From DASYYE01 sp035946955 (lineage in GTDB: Bacteria > Actinomycetota > Actinomycetes > Streptosporangiales > Streptosporangiaceae), in contig DASYYE010000109.1 in the NCBI GenBank assembly GCA_035946955.1, positions 1 to 9,321 on the forward strand: a stretch of DNA of 9,321 bases. The letters are read 5' to 3'. Both the position numbers and the translations under genes were made by a program. Below the pieces are notes generated by a model, which was not told the origin of the DNA, searched no databases, and saw only the letters and a program-made list of their open reading frames with translations. How positions within the stretch are numbered: the stretch's first letter is position 1; the number at the start of each line of letters is the position of its first letter. This document shows, in pieces, positions 1 through 5,976 of the stretch.

Positions 1-2801
1 GCACCGAGCATGGCCAGCGAGTGTGCCTGGTTTGTTCGGTCGCCACTCTCCAGGCAGATCGCGAGGGCTCTCCGGAGATGACTGGCAGCCTCCGGATAAC
101 GGCCTTGCCGCAGATCGACATCCGCGAGGTAACACAGCGGATCGCATTCGGATGGTCCTGCGTGAGCTATCTCCCGGGTCAGCGCCAGGGCACGGTGAAG
201 GTGGCCGGTAGCCTGCTTGCTGTGGCCCAGGCGAAGGCTGACCGCACCAAGGGTGGCCAGAGCGATTGGCGCAACCTGCAGATAACCAGTTTCCCGGGAC
301 AGGTAGAGCGACCGGCGGAGGTGCTGGGTGGCCTGTTCGTATCGGCCCTGGTGCAGGTCCAGGTCACCGAGATGAGCTAGCACCTTGCTTTCTCCGGCCC
401 TGTCGGAGAGCTTTCTGCTCAGCGCCAAGGCCTGCTGGAAGTAGTCGGCCGATTCCTCGTAGTCGCCGTGGTGGAAGGTCACCATGCCGAGGTTGCCGAG
501 AGCGCGGTACTCACCGTACCGGTCACCAGCGTCATGGCACAGCGTCCGTGCCTGTCTGAGCTGGCGAACCGCCTCCTCGACGCGGCCCTGCCGCTGGGCC
601 ACGATGCCGAGGCCGATCAGTGCTGTCCCTTCAGCGCCGCGGTCCCCAGAGCGCCGGCCTGCGCGGCGGGCACAAGCGTGGAGCGTGAGAAACTCGGCGT
701 AGCGGTCGCCGACGCCGAGGTAGCGGCCCACGGTGGTAGCCAGCCGGGTGGCGTGGCTGGGCCAGCCATTGCCAGCGGCATGGGCTGCGATCATGGTCAG
801 GTTGGCACACTCACCGTCGAGCCAGGCCTGTGCCGCATCAGGGTCACTGACCGGTGGCACAGGGTTCGCGCTCGCGGGGATGCGGGGGCGGAGGTGCCGC
901 TCGGCTGGGAAGAGCGTGTCCATCGCGGCGGCTGCCGCGTGCAGGTAGTGGTCGAAAAGGCGGGTTTGGGCGTCCTGCCTTTCGACGTCGTTGTCGTGGG
1001 TGGTGGTGAGGTGGCGCGCGTAGTCACGGAGCAGGTCATGCATGCCGTACCTGCCAGGGCCGACGACCCGGACCAGGTAGGCGCGGGAGAGCGTGTCCAG
1101 CACCTGGTTGGCGGAGCTGAGGGTGGTTCCGGTCAACGCCGCGACGGCGTAGGCATCGAAGCCGGGGCCTGGGTGCAGTGCGAGCAGCCGGAAGGCTCGG
1201 GCGGTGGCGTTACCCAGTCGCTGGTAGGACCAGGAGAACACGGCCCGCGCAGCGGAACGTAGGTCCCCGCCCGCGTCGAGCATGTCCAGTCGCCGCTGGT
1301 GGTCGGCAAGTTCGCTGGCCAACTCACTCAGCGGAGTCGCGGGGCGGGCCGCGGCGAGCTCGGCCACGACCCGCAGTGCGAGGGGCAGCAGAGCGCACTG
1401 GGTGGCCAGTGCCGCGGCTGCCGGATCGTCGGCATCCACTCGGTCCCCGATCAGCGTGCGGAGCAACTCGACCGCGTCTCGCAGAGGCAGTAGGTCCAAG
1501 TCGATGCGCCGGGCGCCGTCTCGGGCGACCAGCCCTGCGAGGGAATCACGGCTGGTGACGATGACAGCGCACGCCGGGGTCCCCGGCAGCAGTGGCCTCA
1601 CCTGCTCCGCGTCGCTGGCGTTGTCCAAGACCACCAGCACCCGGCGCCCTGCCAGCAGGCTCCGGTAGCAGGCGGAACGTTGCTCGGTCTCCACCGGGAT
1701 GTCCCGTGCTTCCAGGCCCAGCGCGGGCAGGAACCCAGCTAGCACGTCACTGGCCGTCATGGGCTGGCCGGGATCGTAGCCCCGCAGGTTGACATACAAC
1801 TGCCCGTCCGGAAAGTGGTCCGCCACCCGATGCGCCCAGTGGACCGCCAGTGCGGTCTTGCCCACCCCCGCTGTCCCTCCGATCGTCGATATCACCAGCG
1901 GAGACGGAACTCGCCTCACCCCCCTGTCCGCCGGCTCAGTCCCGGTCGCTAGCAGCCGGTCGAGTTCAGCGAGTTCCGCCGTCCGGCCTGTGAATGCCGC
2001 GACGTCCGCTGGCAACTCCCGCGGCACGGGCATGGCATCCCGCCCAGCGGACCAAGGCCCGGCGAGGGCGGGGTCAGTCCTCAGCATCCGCTGGTGCAGG
2101 GCCTGCAATTCCGGCCCAGGGTCAGCACCGAGGTCATCGGCCAGCCAGTGCCGGGTCCGCTCGTACCATCTCAGTGCTTCAGCCTGACGGCCGGACCGGT
2201 ACAGGGCGAGCATCAGTTGGCCGATCAGCCGTTCATTTGCCGGGTGGTCCGTCGCTTGCCCAGCCAGTTCGCTGATGAGCAGTGTGTGCTTGCCCTGGCG
2301 CAACATGGCATCGTTGAGGGCGAGCTGGGCCGCCATGCGTTGCAGCTCAAGTGACTGACGCATTGCGTCGAACCAAGGGCTGGCCAGTCCGGCCAAAGGC
2401 ACTCTGTGCCAGAGCCCAAGCGCCTGCGTCAGCAGCACTGCTGCCCGCTCGTCATCGGCTGACGTGCGAGCCTCTTCCATTCGGCGACGGAAGCGGTAGA
2501 GGTCCACTTGTTCCTCATTGACCTCAAGCACGTATCCGCCCGCGCGGCGGGAGAGCTTCACCTCTGGTTCCCCGGCCGCAGCTATGGTGGCCTTGAGCCG
2601 GGCTACGTACGCGTAGAGGGCATTACGGACTGAGCCGGGGGGATCGTCGCCCCACACGCGGTCGATCAGGAGTTCCGGCGGCACCACCTGGTTGGGTTCA
2701 AGCAGCAGCACAGCGAGTACGGATGCCTGTTTGGCGTGCCCGACCTCGAGCCGTCGGCCGGCGGCCCGGACCTCAACTGGACCGAGAACCCGGAACTCCA
2801 C
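1..2801 (-). CDS. AfsR/SARP-type transcriptional regulator (winged helix-BTAD-NB-ARC-TPR), 3' end beyond window
   Basis: Cytoplasmic STAND-type regulator that probably activates transcription after nucleotide- and TPR-controlled switching. The frame is open from 2801 to position 3 (933 codons, C-terminus missing). The GTG start is fixed by an in-frame TAG 9 bases upstream, and AGGGG lies 6 bases before it. Domains seen: OmpR-like winged helix at about residues 1-90; BTAD with LGADPGPELQ at 224-233; NB-ARC with Walker A GGTAGVGKT (Lys315), Walker B VLVVLDNA (Asp393), the GLPLAL-like CALLPLAL at 469-476, and the HDLLRDYA block at about 588-595; then TPR-like repeats (for example YPEAASHLRRALAICLESGD) from about 640 to the edge. 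Size and order match AfsR-like large SARPs, which often control secondary metabolism or development. The target is unknown. It is divergent from a secreted peptidase gene. No frameshift or lost motif was seen. Confidence 0.95.
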   Translation of the reverse strand, partial: MEFRVLGPVEVRAAGRRLEVGHAKQASVLAVLLLEPNQVVPPELLIDRVWGDDPPGSVRNALYAYVARLKATIAAAGEPEVKLSRRAGGYVLEVNEEQVDLYRFRRRMEEARTSADDERAAVLLTQALGLWHRVPLAGLASPWFDAMRQSLELQRMAAQLALNDAMLRQGKHTLLISELAGQATDHPANERLIGQLMLALYRSGRQAEALRWYERTRHWLADDLGADPGPELQALHQRMLRTDPALAGPWSAGRDAMPVPRELPADVAAFTGRTAELAELDRLLATGTEPADRGVRRVPSPLVISTIGGTAGVGKTALAVHWAHRVADHFPDGQLYVNLRGYDPGQPMTASDVLAGFLPALGLEARDIPVETEQRSACYRSLLAGRRVLVVLDNASDAEQVRPLLPGTPACAVIVTSRDSLAGLVARDGARRIDLDLLPLRDAVELLRTLIGDRVDADDPAAAALATQCALLPLALRVVAELAAARPATPLSELASELADHQRRLDMLDAGGDLRSAARAVFSWSYQRLGNATARAFRLLALHPGPGFDAYAVAALTGTTLSSANQVLDTLSRAYLVRVVGPGRYGMHDLLRDYARHLTTTHDNDVERQDAQTRLFDHYLHAAAAAMDTLFPAERHLRPRIPASANPVPPVSDPDAAQAWLDGECANLTMIAAHAAGNGWPSHATRLATTVGRYLGVGDRYAEFLTLHACARRAGRRSGDRGAEGTALIGLGIVAQRQGRVEEAVRQLRQARTLCHDAGDRYGEYRALGNLGMVTFHHGDYEESADYFQQALALSRKLSDRAGESKVLAHLGDLDLHQGRYEQATQHLRRSLYLSRETGYLQVAPIALATLGAVSLRLGHSKQATGHLHRALALTREIAHAGPSECDPLCYLADVDLRQGRYPEAASHLRRALAICLESGDRTNQAHSLAMLG

Positions 2802-3022
2802 TTGGCGCCCCTAGTAGAACATCATGCGGCGACGGTAGGCGTATTCCGCCGAAACTACCCCATAGCGTCCATCTGACGGGGGTGCTACGCAAGGTTCGTT
2901 TCACGTTCCCACAAGGTCCGTCCTGGACAGTGGGGTATGTCGGCGTCGGGTCACGGATCCCCGCCGGTTCGCGTGTATTTCGCCGGGAGTGGCGGTGACC
3001 CTTTGGTGTATAGGACTGTCGT

Positions 3023-3046
3023 TATGGAAATGTGAGCCCTTCCATA
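3023..3046. promoter_or_regulatory. Operator-like inverted repeat TATGGAA-N10-TTCCATA
   Basis: A perfect 7-bp inverted repeat with a 10-base spacer, in a locally less GC-rich stretch. It sits a few bases after TAGGAC (3011-3016), which resembles an actinobacterial -10 hexamer, though no good -35 precedes it. Arm spacing of about 17 bases centre to centre could fit a dimeric regulator on two neighbouring major grooves. No known family consensus is recognised, so function is inferred from geometry alone. Confidence 0.35.
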
Positions 3047-3068
3047 GTCATCAGTGACAGGAGTTACC

Positions 3069-3137
3069 GTGACGGGCGAGGGGCACAGTTCAAGCTTCTC
3101 TATGGCGCTGAGCCCGCGCAGGTTGCCAGTGCTCTGA
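3069..3137 (+). CDS. Possible 22-aa mini-ORF, uncertain
   Basis: A GTG codon is preceded by CAGGAG with a 5-base gap and opens 22 codons ending in TGA. About 18 of 22 third positions are G or C, which is compatible with translation but weak for such a short frame. The predicted peptide is unlike anything I recognise; its C-terminal half is SMALSPRRLPVL, with two arginines and no membrane segment. It lies just after the 3023-3046 inverted repeat and 229 bases before the peptidase. It could be an upstream leader peptide or a chance ORF. The only real support is the ribosome binding site. Confidence 0.18.
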   Translation: MTGEGHSSSFSMALSPRRLPVL

Positions 3138-3275
3138 GGGCCGGCGACCCCCTGAAGGCACAAACGCCCATGACAGGCTAATCATAATATGTTGTCTTTC
3201 CGTTACTACCCACATTGTGGGGATCACAAAAGGGCCGGGGCCGTCGGCGCCGTCCGCCTGCCGATCAATGGGCAT

Positions 3276-3310
3276 TGTGACCCGGTAATCACCGGATGTT
3301 CCTGGTCACA
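3276..3310 (+). promoter_or_regulatory. Nested dyad upstream of the S53 peptidase
   Basis: TGTGACC (3276-3282) pairs with GGTCACA (3304-3310). Between them CCGGT-AATC-ACCGG (3282-3295) forms a compact hairpin with a 4-base loop, sharing one base with the outer arm. The element lies 56 bases before the peptidase start. It could be a protein-binding dyad in the promoter or a structured 5' leader; the sequence does not decide between these. Confidence 0.35.
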
Positions 3311-3366
3311 GTGGGCCCGTGCGATCGCAGCGATCGGCCGCCGCCACGGAAGAGAAAGGGATACGT

Positions 3367-4593
3367 ATGGACTGGAAGACACGGGCGGGCCTGGTGACCG
3401 CCGGGGCGGCGCTCGCCGTCCTGGGTGGGGCCGCCGCCAGTGGTGCCGCGTTTGCGGCGCCCGCCGGCGGCCTGGCCATCACCATGAAACCGCCGCTGGT
3501 GATCAAGGTCCTCGGCCACACGCGCGACGGCAAACCGGTATTCGCCAGCACAGTGCCCACCGGGCTGGGCCCGAGCGTTATCGCCAAGGTCTACCACCTG
3601 TCCGGGATGTCGCCCAGCTCGGGTGCCGGGAAGGGCCAGGTCATCGCGGTCGTGGATGCCTTCCGCGACAAGACCGCGCTCGCCGACCTCAACACGTTCA
3701 ATACCCAGTACGGCTACCCGCAGCTCTCCACCTGCACCTCGCTGACCCAGGCCGGGCCGTGCTTCAAGGCATACAACCCCCAGGGCACGCCGAGCACTAA
3801 CCGCATCTGGAACGGAGAGGAGTCACTCGACATCGAGTGGGCCCACGCGGAAGCCCCGGCCGCGAAGATCGTGCTGGTCCAGACCAAGGACGCCTTCCCC
3901 CCCAGCATGTTCATGGGGGTCACCTACGCCGGTACCACGCTCAAGGCCACTGAGGTCTCCATGAGCTGGGACACGCCCCAGTACGCAGGCGAAACCTCCT
4001 ATGACTCCGCGTTCACCCACCCCGGCACCCTGTACACCGGGTCGTCCGGGGACTACGGGCACTACAGCGAATACCCGGCCGCCGCCCCCAACGTGATCGC
4101 GGTTGGCGGGACCACACTGAAAGGCTGCGGGGGCACCTCCTGCCCTGGCACCGTCCACGAGACCGCGTGGTCGGGCTCTGGTGGCGGCATCTCCACCTTC
4201 GAGAAGATCGCCGGCTACCAGTCCAGCTACACCGGAGCGGTGTCAGGGGCGGCGACGGTCAACGCGCTGACCGGCGGCAAGCGGGGTATCCCCGACGTCT
4301 CCTTCGACGCCAACCCGGCGACCGGCGTGTCCGTCTACTCCAGCGCCTATGGCGGCTGGCTGACGCTTGGCGGCACCAGCGTCAGCGCGCCGAACTGGGC
4401 GGGCATCCTCGCCGCGGGCGCCTCGGCGGGCAAGACCGCCCTGCAGGGCGACTCGGCCATCTACTCCGGGGGCTACAAGACCAACCTCCGCGACATCACC
4501 AGCGGCAGCAACGGTGGCTGCGGCACCGACTGCCGCGCCGGCAAGGGCTACGACCTCGTGACCGGTCTCGGCAGCCCCATCAACTACCCCTGA
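3367..4593 (+). CDS. Secreted S53 (sedolisin-family) serine-carboxyl peptidase
   Basis: Exported endopeptidase of 408 aa that should cleave protein outside the cell, most likely at acidic pH as is typical for S53. I chose ATG 3367 because AAAGGG lies 6 bases upstream and it yields a signal peptide: MDWKTR, a hydrophobic Ala/Val/Leu-rich stretch, and likely cleavage after AFA near residue 30. Catalytic elements: Glu151 and Asp155 in GEESLD, Asp229 in SSGDYG (oxyanion hole), and Ser338 in GGTSVSAPNW. The C-terminal calcium site is present: DIT at 376 and GKGYDLVTGLGSP with Asp396. Three close Cys pairs (123/132, 254/259, 385/389) suggest disulfides. Only about 58 residues separate the signal peptide from the core (GKGQVIAVVDAF near 88), far less than the usual S53 prodomain. 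A GTG at 3319 would extend the frame but would put a charged tail before the signal sequence. A strong terminator follows. Confidence 0.93.
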   Translation: MDWKTRAGLVTAGAALAVLGGAAASGAAFAAPAGGLAITMKPPLVIKVLGHTRDGKPVFASTVPTGLGPSVIAKVYHLSGMSPSSGAGKGQVIAVVDAFRDKTALADLNTFNTQYGYPQLSTCTSLTQAGPCFKAYNPQGTPSTNRIWNGEESLDIEWAHAEAPAAKIVLVQTKDAFPPSMFMGVTYAGTTLKATEVSMSWDTPQYAGETSYDSAFTHPGTLYTGSSGDYGHYSEYPAAAPNVIAVGGTTLKGCGGTSCPGTVHETAWSGSGGGISTFEKIAGYQSSYTGAVSGAATVNALTGGKRGIPDVSFDANPATGVSVYSSAYGGWLTLGGTSVSAPNWAGILAAGASAGKTALQGDSAIYSGGYKTNLRDITSGSNGGCGTDCRAGKGYDLVTGLGSPINYP

Positions 4594-4604
4594 ACCAGCA
4601 CTGA

Positions 4605-4631
4605 GCGGCGGCCCTCTCGTGGGGCCGCCGC
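4605..4631 (+). terminator. Strong hairpin 11 bases after the peptidase stop codon
   Basis: GCGGCGGCCC (4605-4614) pairs perfectly with GGGCCGCCGC (4622-4631) across a 7-base loop. There is no U-tract, as is common for actinobacterial terminators. Its position directly behind the peptidase gene supports termination. Confidence 0.75.
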
Positions 4632-4639
4632 CGGAGGCT

Positions 4640-4674
4640 CCCGTGCCACCCCAGGTTCCTGGCAGTGGCACGGG
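4640..4674. terminator. Second, possibly bidirectional hairpin between convergent genes
   Basis: CCCGTGCCAC (4640-4649) pairs with GTGGCACGGG (4665-4674). The loop contains a further complementary pair, CCAG/CTGG (4651-4654 and 4659-4662), that can extend the stem. It lies between the peptidase (plus strand) and the small peptide gene (minus strand, stop at 4704), so it can serve both. With 4605-4631 it forms a tandem terminator. Confidence 0.65.
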
Positions 4675-4703
4675 CCTTAGTGGTGGCCGGCCTCGACGGC
4701 TGC

Positions 4704-4811
4704 CTAGGTCGTCGCCTGGGCGGCGCGGGCACTCGCGGCCACCGTGCCGGAGGTGACGCCGAGCGATGCGGTCAGGACGCACGTGGCGAGGACGACAGCG
4801 TTGCGGTTCAT
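4704..4811 (-). CDS. Tiny exported peptide (35 aa, signal-peptide-like), unknown function
   Basis: I do not recognise this gene. The 35-residue product starts MNRN, has a hydrophobic segment (AVVLATCVLTASLGV, residues 5-19), and reaches an AxA-type site, AASA, near residue 28. A mature tail of only about 7 residues (RAAQATT) would remain. Of the codons, about 92% end in G or C, a strong coding sign in this genome type. ATG 4811 is preferred because GGGG lies 8 bases upstream; ATG 4817 in the same frame would add two residues but leaves only 2 bases to GGGG. The gene is divergent from the GntR gene, with the CTTACCA repeat cluster just upstream, so it is probably controlled by that regulator. 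LATC is not a good lipobox. Alternatives are a signal-sequence remnant of a decayed secreted protein or a short membrane peptide. Confidence 0.5.
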   Translation of the reverse strand: MNRNAVVLATCVLTASLGVTSGTVAASARAAQATT

Positions 4812-4832
4812 GCGCATGGCCCCGCGCCTGTT

Positions 4833-4868
4833 CTTACCACTATCTTACCAGTGGTCATAACTGGTAAG
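4833..4868. promoter_or_regulatory. Operator cluster: three CTTACCA(G/C)T half-sites between the tiny peptide and gntR
   Basis: CTTACCACT (4833-4841) and CTTACCAGT (4844-4852) are direct repeats at an 11-base period, about one helical turn. ACTGGTAAG (4860-4868) is the exact inverse of the second copy, giving a perfect 9-bp inverted repeat with a 7-base spacer. A second interleaved dyad, ACCACT-N8-AGTGGT (4836-4855), shares the same bases. Candidate -10 hexamers in both directions (TAAGCT 4865-4870 forward; TAAGAT at 4847-4842 reverse) lie within it. Placement directly before gntR suggests autoregulation and shared control of the divergent peptide gene. The binding protein is inferred. Confidence 0.7.
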
Positions 4869-4909
4869 CTGCCCAGCAGCAGACCCCTATCAAGGACGTT
4901 TGGGGCAAA

Positions 4910-5743
4910 ATGACCCATCAAACGGGACATGATTACTCTCTGTCATCGTCGAAGCGTCTCCGGGTCCGGATGCACCTCCTCGACCTGATCGAAGAGGCTC
5001 CGCCAGGTGCTGCCATCCCGTCCGAGCGCCAGCTCTGCGAGCGCCTCGGCGTATCCCGGCCCACCTTGCGCGCTGTCGTCGACGAACTGGTGCGCGATGG
5101 GGCGCTGGTCCGTCACCACGGCAAAGGCGTGTTCGTCGCTCGAGCGAAGATCGACCAGCACCTCTCACAACTCGGTGTTTCTGGCCGGCACCTGGTCGTG
5201 TCGGCCAAGGGTCACTGGGTGAGCCGTACGCTGAGCTTCGACGTGAGGGCGGCGGGGGCCCGGGTCGGCCGCAGGCTGCACCTCGCGCCCAGCGACATGG
5301 TCGTGCGCATCCACCGGCTGCGGTTTGTCGACGGAGAGCCGGTGTGTCTTGAGATGATCCACCTTCCGCGCGTTCTCGTTCCCGACCTCTGTGCGCAGGA
5401 CCTTGAAGGAGCCTCGCTGTACGCCACGCTCCGCGAACGGTTCGGTGTGTCGGTCAGCCGGGCGGTCCAGGTCATCGAGCCGACAGTGACCGACGATGAC
5501 GAAGCGGCCCTGCTCGGAGTCCCGGTGCACTCACCTGCGCTGCTCTTCCATAGGACCACCGACGACCTTGCTGGGCGCACGGTCGAATTCACCCATTCCA
5601 TCTACCGGGGTGACCGGTACCGAATCGTGTCCAGCCTGGAACTCGCTGGCAACCCGGAGCCACAGGGGGGCGTGCTACTGGGCCAATGGTCTTCGAACTG
5701 GGCTGAGACAGATGTCGTTGTCATGGGCACCGCTACCTCATAG
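4910..5743 (+). CDS. GntR-family transcriptional regulator, HutC/UTRA type
   Basis: DNA-binding regulator of 277 aa, probably a repressor released by a sugar or related small molecule. The N-terminal winged helix is at about residues 15-85, with PSERQLCERLGVSRPTLR as the recognition region and a wing ending in HHGKGVFVARAK. The UTRA ligand domain follows at about 95-245: VVRIHRLRFVDGEPV, an EMIHLPR strand, LYATLRERFGV, and the closing VEFTHSIYRGDRYRI. About 30 residues rich in Gly, Trp and Ser extend beyond the usual UTRA end. ATG 4910 has GGGG 4 bases upstream. The gene lies 42 bases after the repeat cluster at 4833-4868 and 233 bases ahead of an ABC sugar importer in the same direction, which makes that importer its likely target. 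Family assignment is secure; ligand and targets are inferred. Confidence 0.92.
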   Translation: MTHQTGHDYSLSSSKRLRVRMHLLDLIEEAPPGAAIPSERQLCERLGVSRPTLRAVVDELVRDGALVRHHGKGVFVARAKIDQHLSQLGVSGRHLVVSAKGHWVSRTLSFDVRAAGARVGRRLHLAPSDMVVRIHRLRFVDGEPVCLEMIHLPRVLVPDLCAQDLEGASLYATLRERFGVSVSRAVQVIEPTVTDDDEAALLGVPVHSPALLFHRTTDDLAGRTVEFTHSIYRGDRYRIVSSLELAGNPEPQGGVLLGQWSSNWAETDVVVMGTATS

Positions 5744-5976
5744 TGCTGCCCGACAGCAGCCCATCTGCGCACCGGCGCCCAGCACCAGCCTCGTTCAGGG
5801 GAGTCAGTGACCACGAGGATGGCGGAGGGGGCCTGGCTGCCGCGGCTATCGCCCCGCCGGGCTCAGACTGTAACGACTCTGCCAAATAGTCCGAGTCCTC
5901 TTGACAGTCGTGAGGGGAGGACTCGACACTGCCATGAATATTGAAACGTTCCATACTGGGAGTCCGAAGAAGCCAG
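5744..5976. other. Intergenic region between gntR and the ABC importer
   Basis: 233 bases without a convincing gene. It starts with a weak GCTGC-N6-GCAGC hairpin (5745-5760) right after the gntR stop, too small to be a sure terminator. The second half holds the promoter/dyad element described separately, so the importer likely has its own promoter rather than depending on gntR read-through. Confidence 0.55.
5892..5930 (+). promoter_or_regulatory. Probable importer promoter, TTGACA enclosed in a 9-bp inverted repeat
   Basis: A consensus -35 TTGACA lies at 5901-5906, and GACACT (5925-5930) follows after 18 bases as a poor but possible -10 hexamer. CGAGTCCTC (5892-5900) and GAGGACTCG (5917-5925) form a perfect 9-bp inverted repeat with a 16-base spacer, so one arm abuts the -35 and the other touches the -10. 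Transcription would start near 5937, about 40 bases before the ATPase ATG. The arrangement suggests an operator that blocks polymerase. It does not match the CTTACCA half-sites upstream of gntR, so a different regulator could bind here. Confidence 0.55.

Larger units (their letters stand above)
2802..3366. other. Divergent intergenic region between the AfsR-like gene and the S53 peptidase
   Basis: About 565 bases with no convincing large gene. It should hold the promoters of both flanking genes, but I could not identify a good -35/-10 pair for either. It contains a 7-bp inverted repeat (3023-3046), a possible 22-codon mini-ORF (3069-3137), an AT-rich stretch around 3179-3192 (the only clearly AT-rich spot nearby), a short palindrome CCCACA-T-TGTGGG (3210-3222), and a nested dyad at 3276-3310. 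The length is generous for a simple divergent promoter. Confidence 0.6.

Noticed and set aside
468..1262. 264-aa plus-strand frame opposite the AfsR-like gene
   Set aside because: It lies antisense to a continuous minus-strand frame with recognisable NB-ARC and TPR motifs. Its own translation has no recognisable domain, as expected for a GC-rich shadow frame.
2834..2859. Bulged hairpin GGTA-GGCG/CGCC-TACC near the AfsR-like start
   Set aside because: The 8 pairs are interrupted by a 5-base bulge, which is weak for this base composition, so it is not separable from chance.
3215..3310. Possible CRP-type sites (TGTG...CACA pairs)
   Set aside because: Spacing between half-sites is 5 or 25 bases, not the 6-base core gap of TGTGA-N6-TCACA.
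4243..4782. 179-aa minus-strand frame opposite the peptidase 3' end
   Set aside because: It overlaps the catalytic Ser and calcium site of the S53 gene and both terminator hairpins, and its composition is low-complexity Gly/Arg/Ala.
4704..4811. Lipoprotein reading of the tiny peptide (LATC as lipobox)
   Set aside because: The residue before Cys is Thr rather than Gly or Ala and the hydrophobic stretch continues past the Cys, so cleavage there is unlikely.
5807..5944. Possible 45-codon GTG frame between gntR and the importer, with GGGGAG just upstream
   Set aside because: Third-position G/C falls off in the second half, the peptide shows no motif, and the frame runs through the promoter dyad and TTGACA element. 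It is more likely chance.
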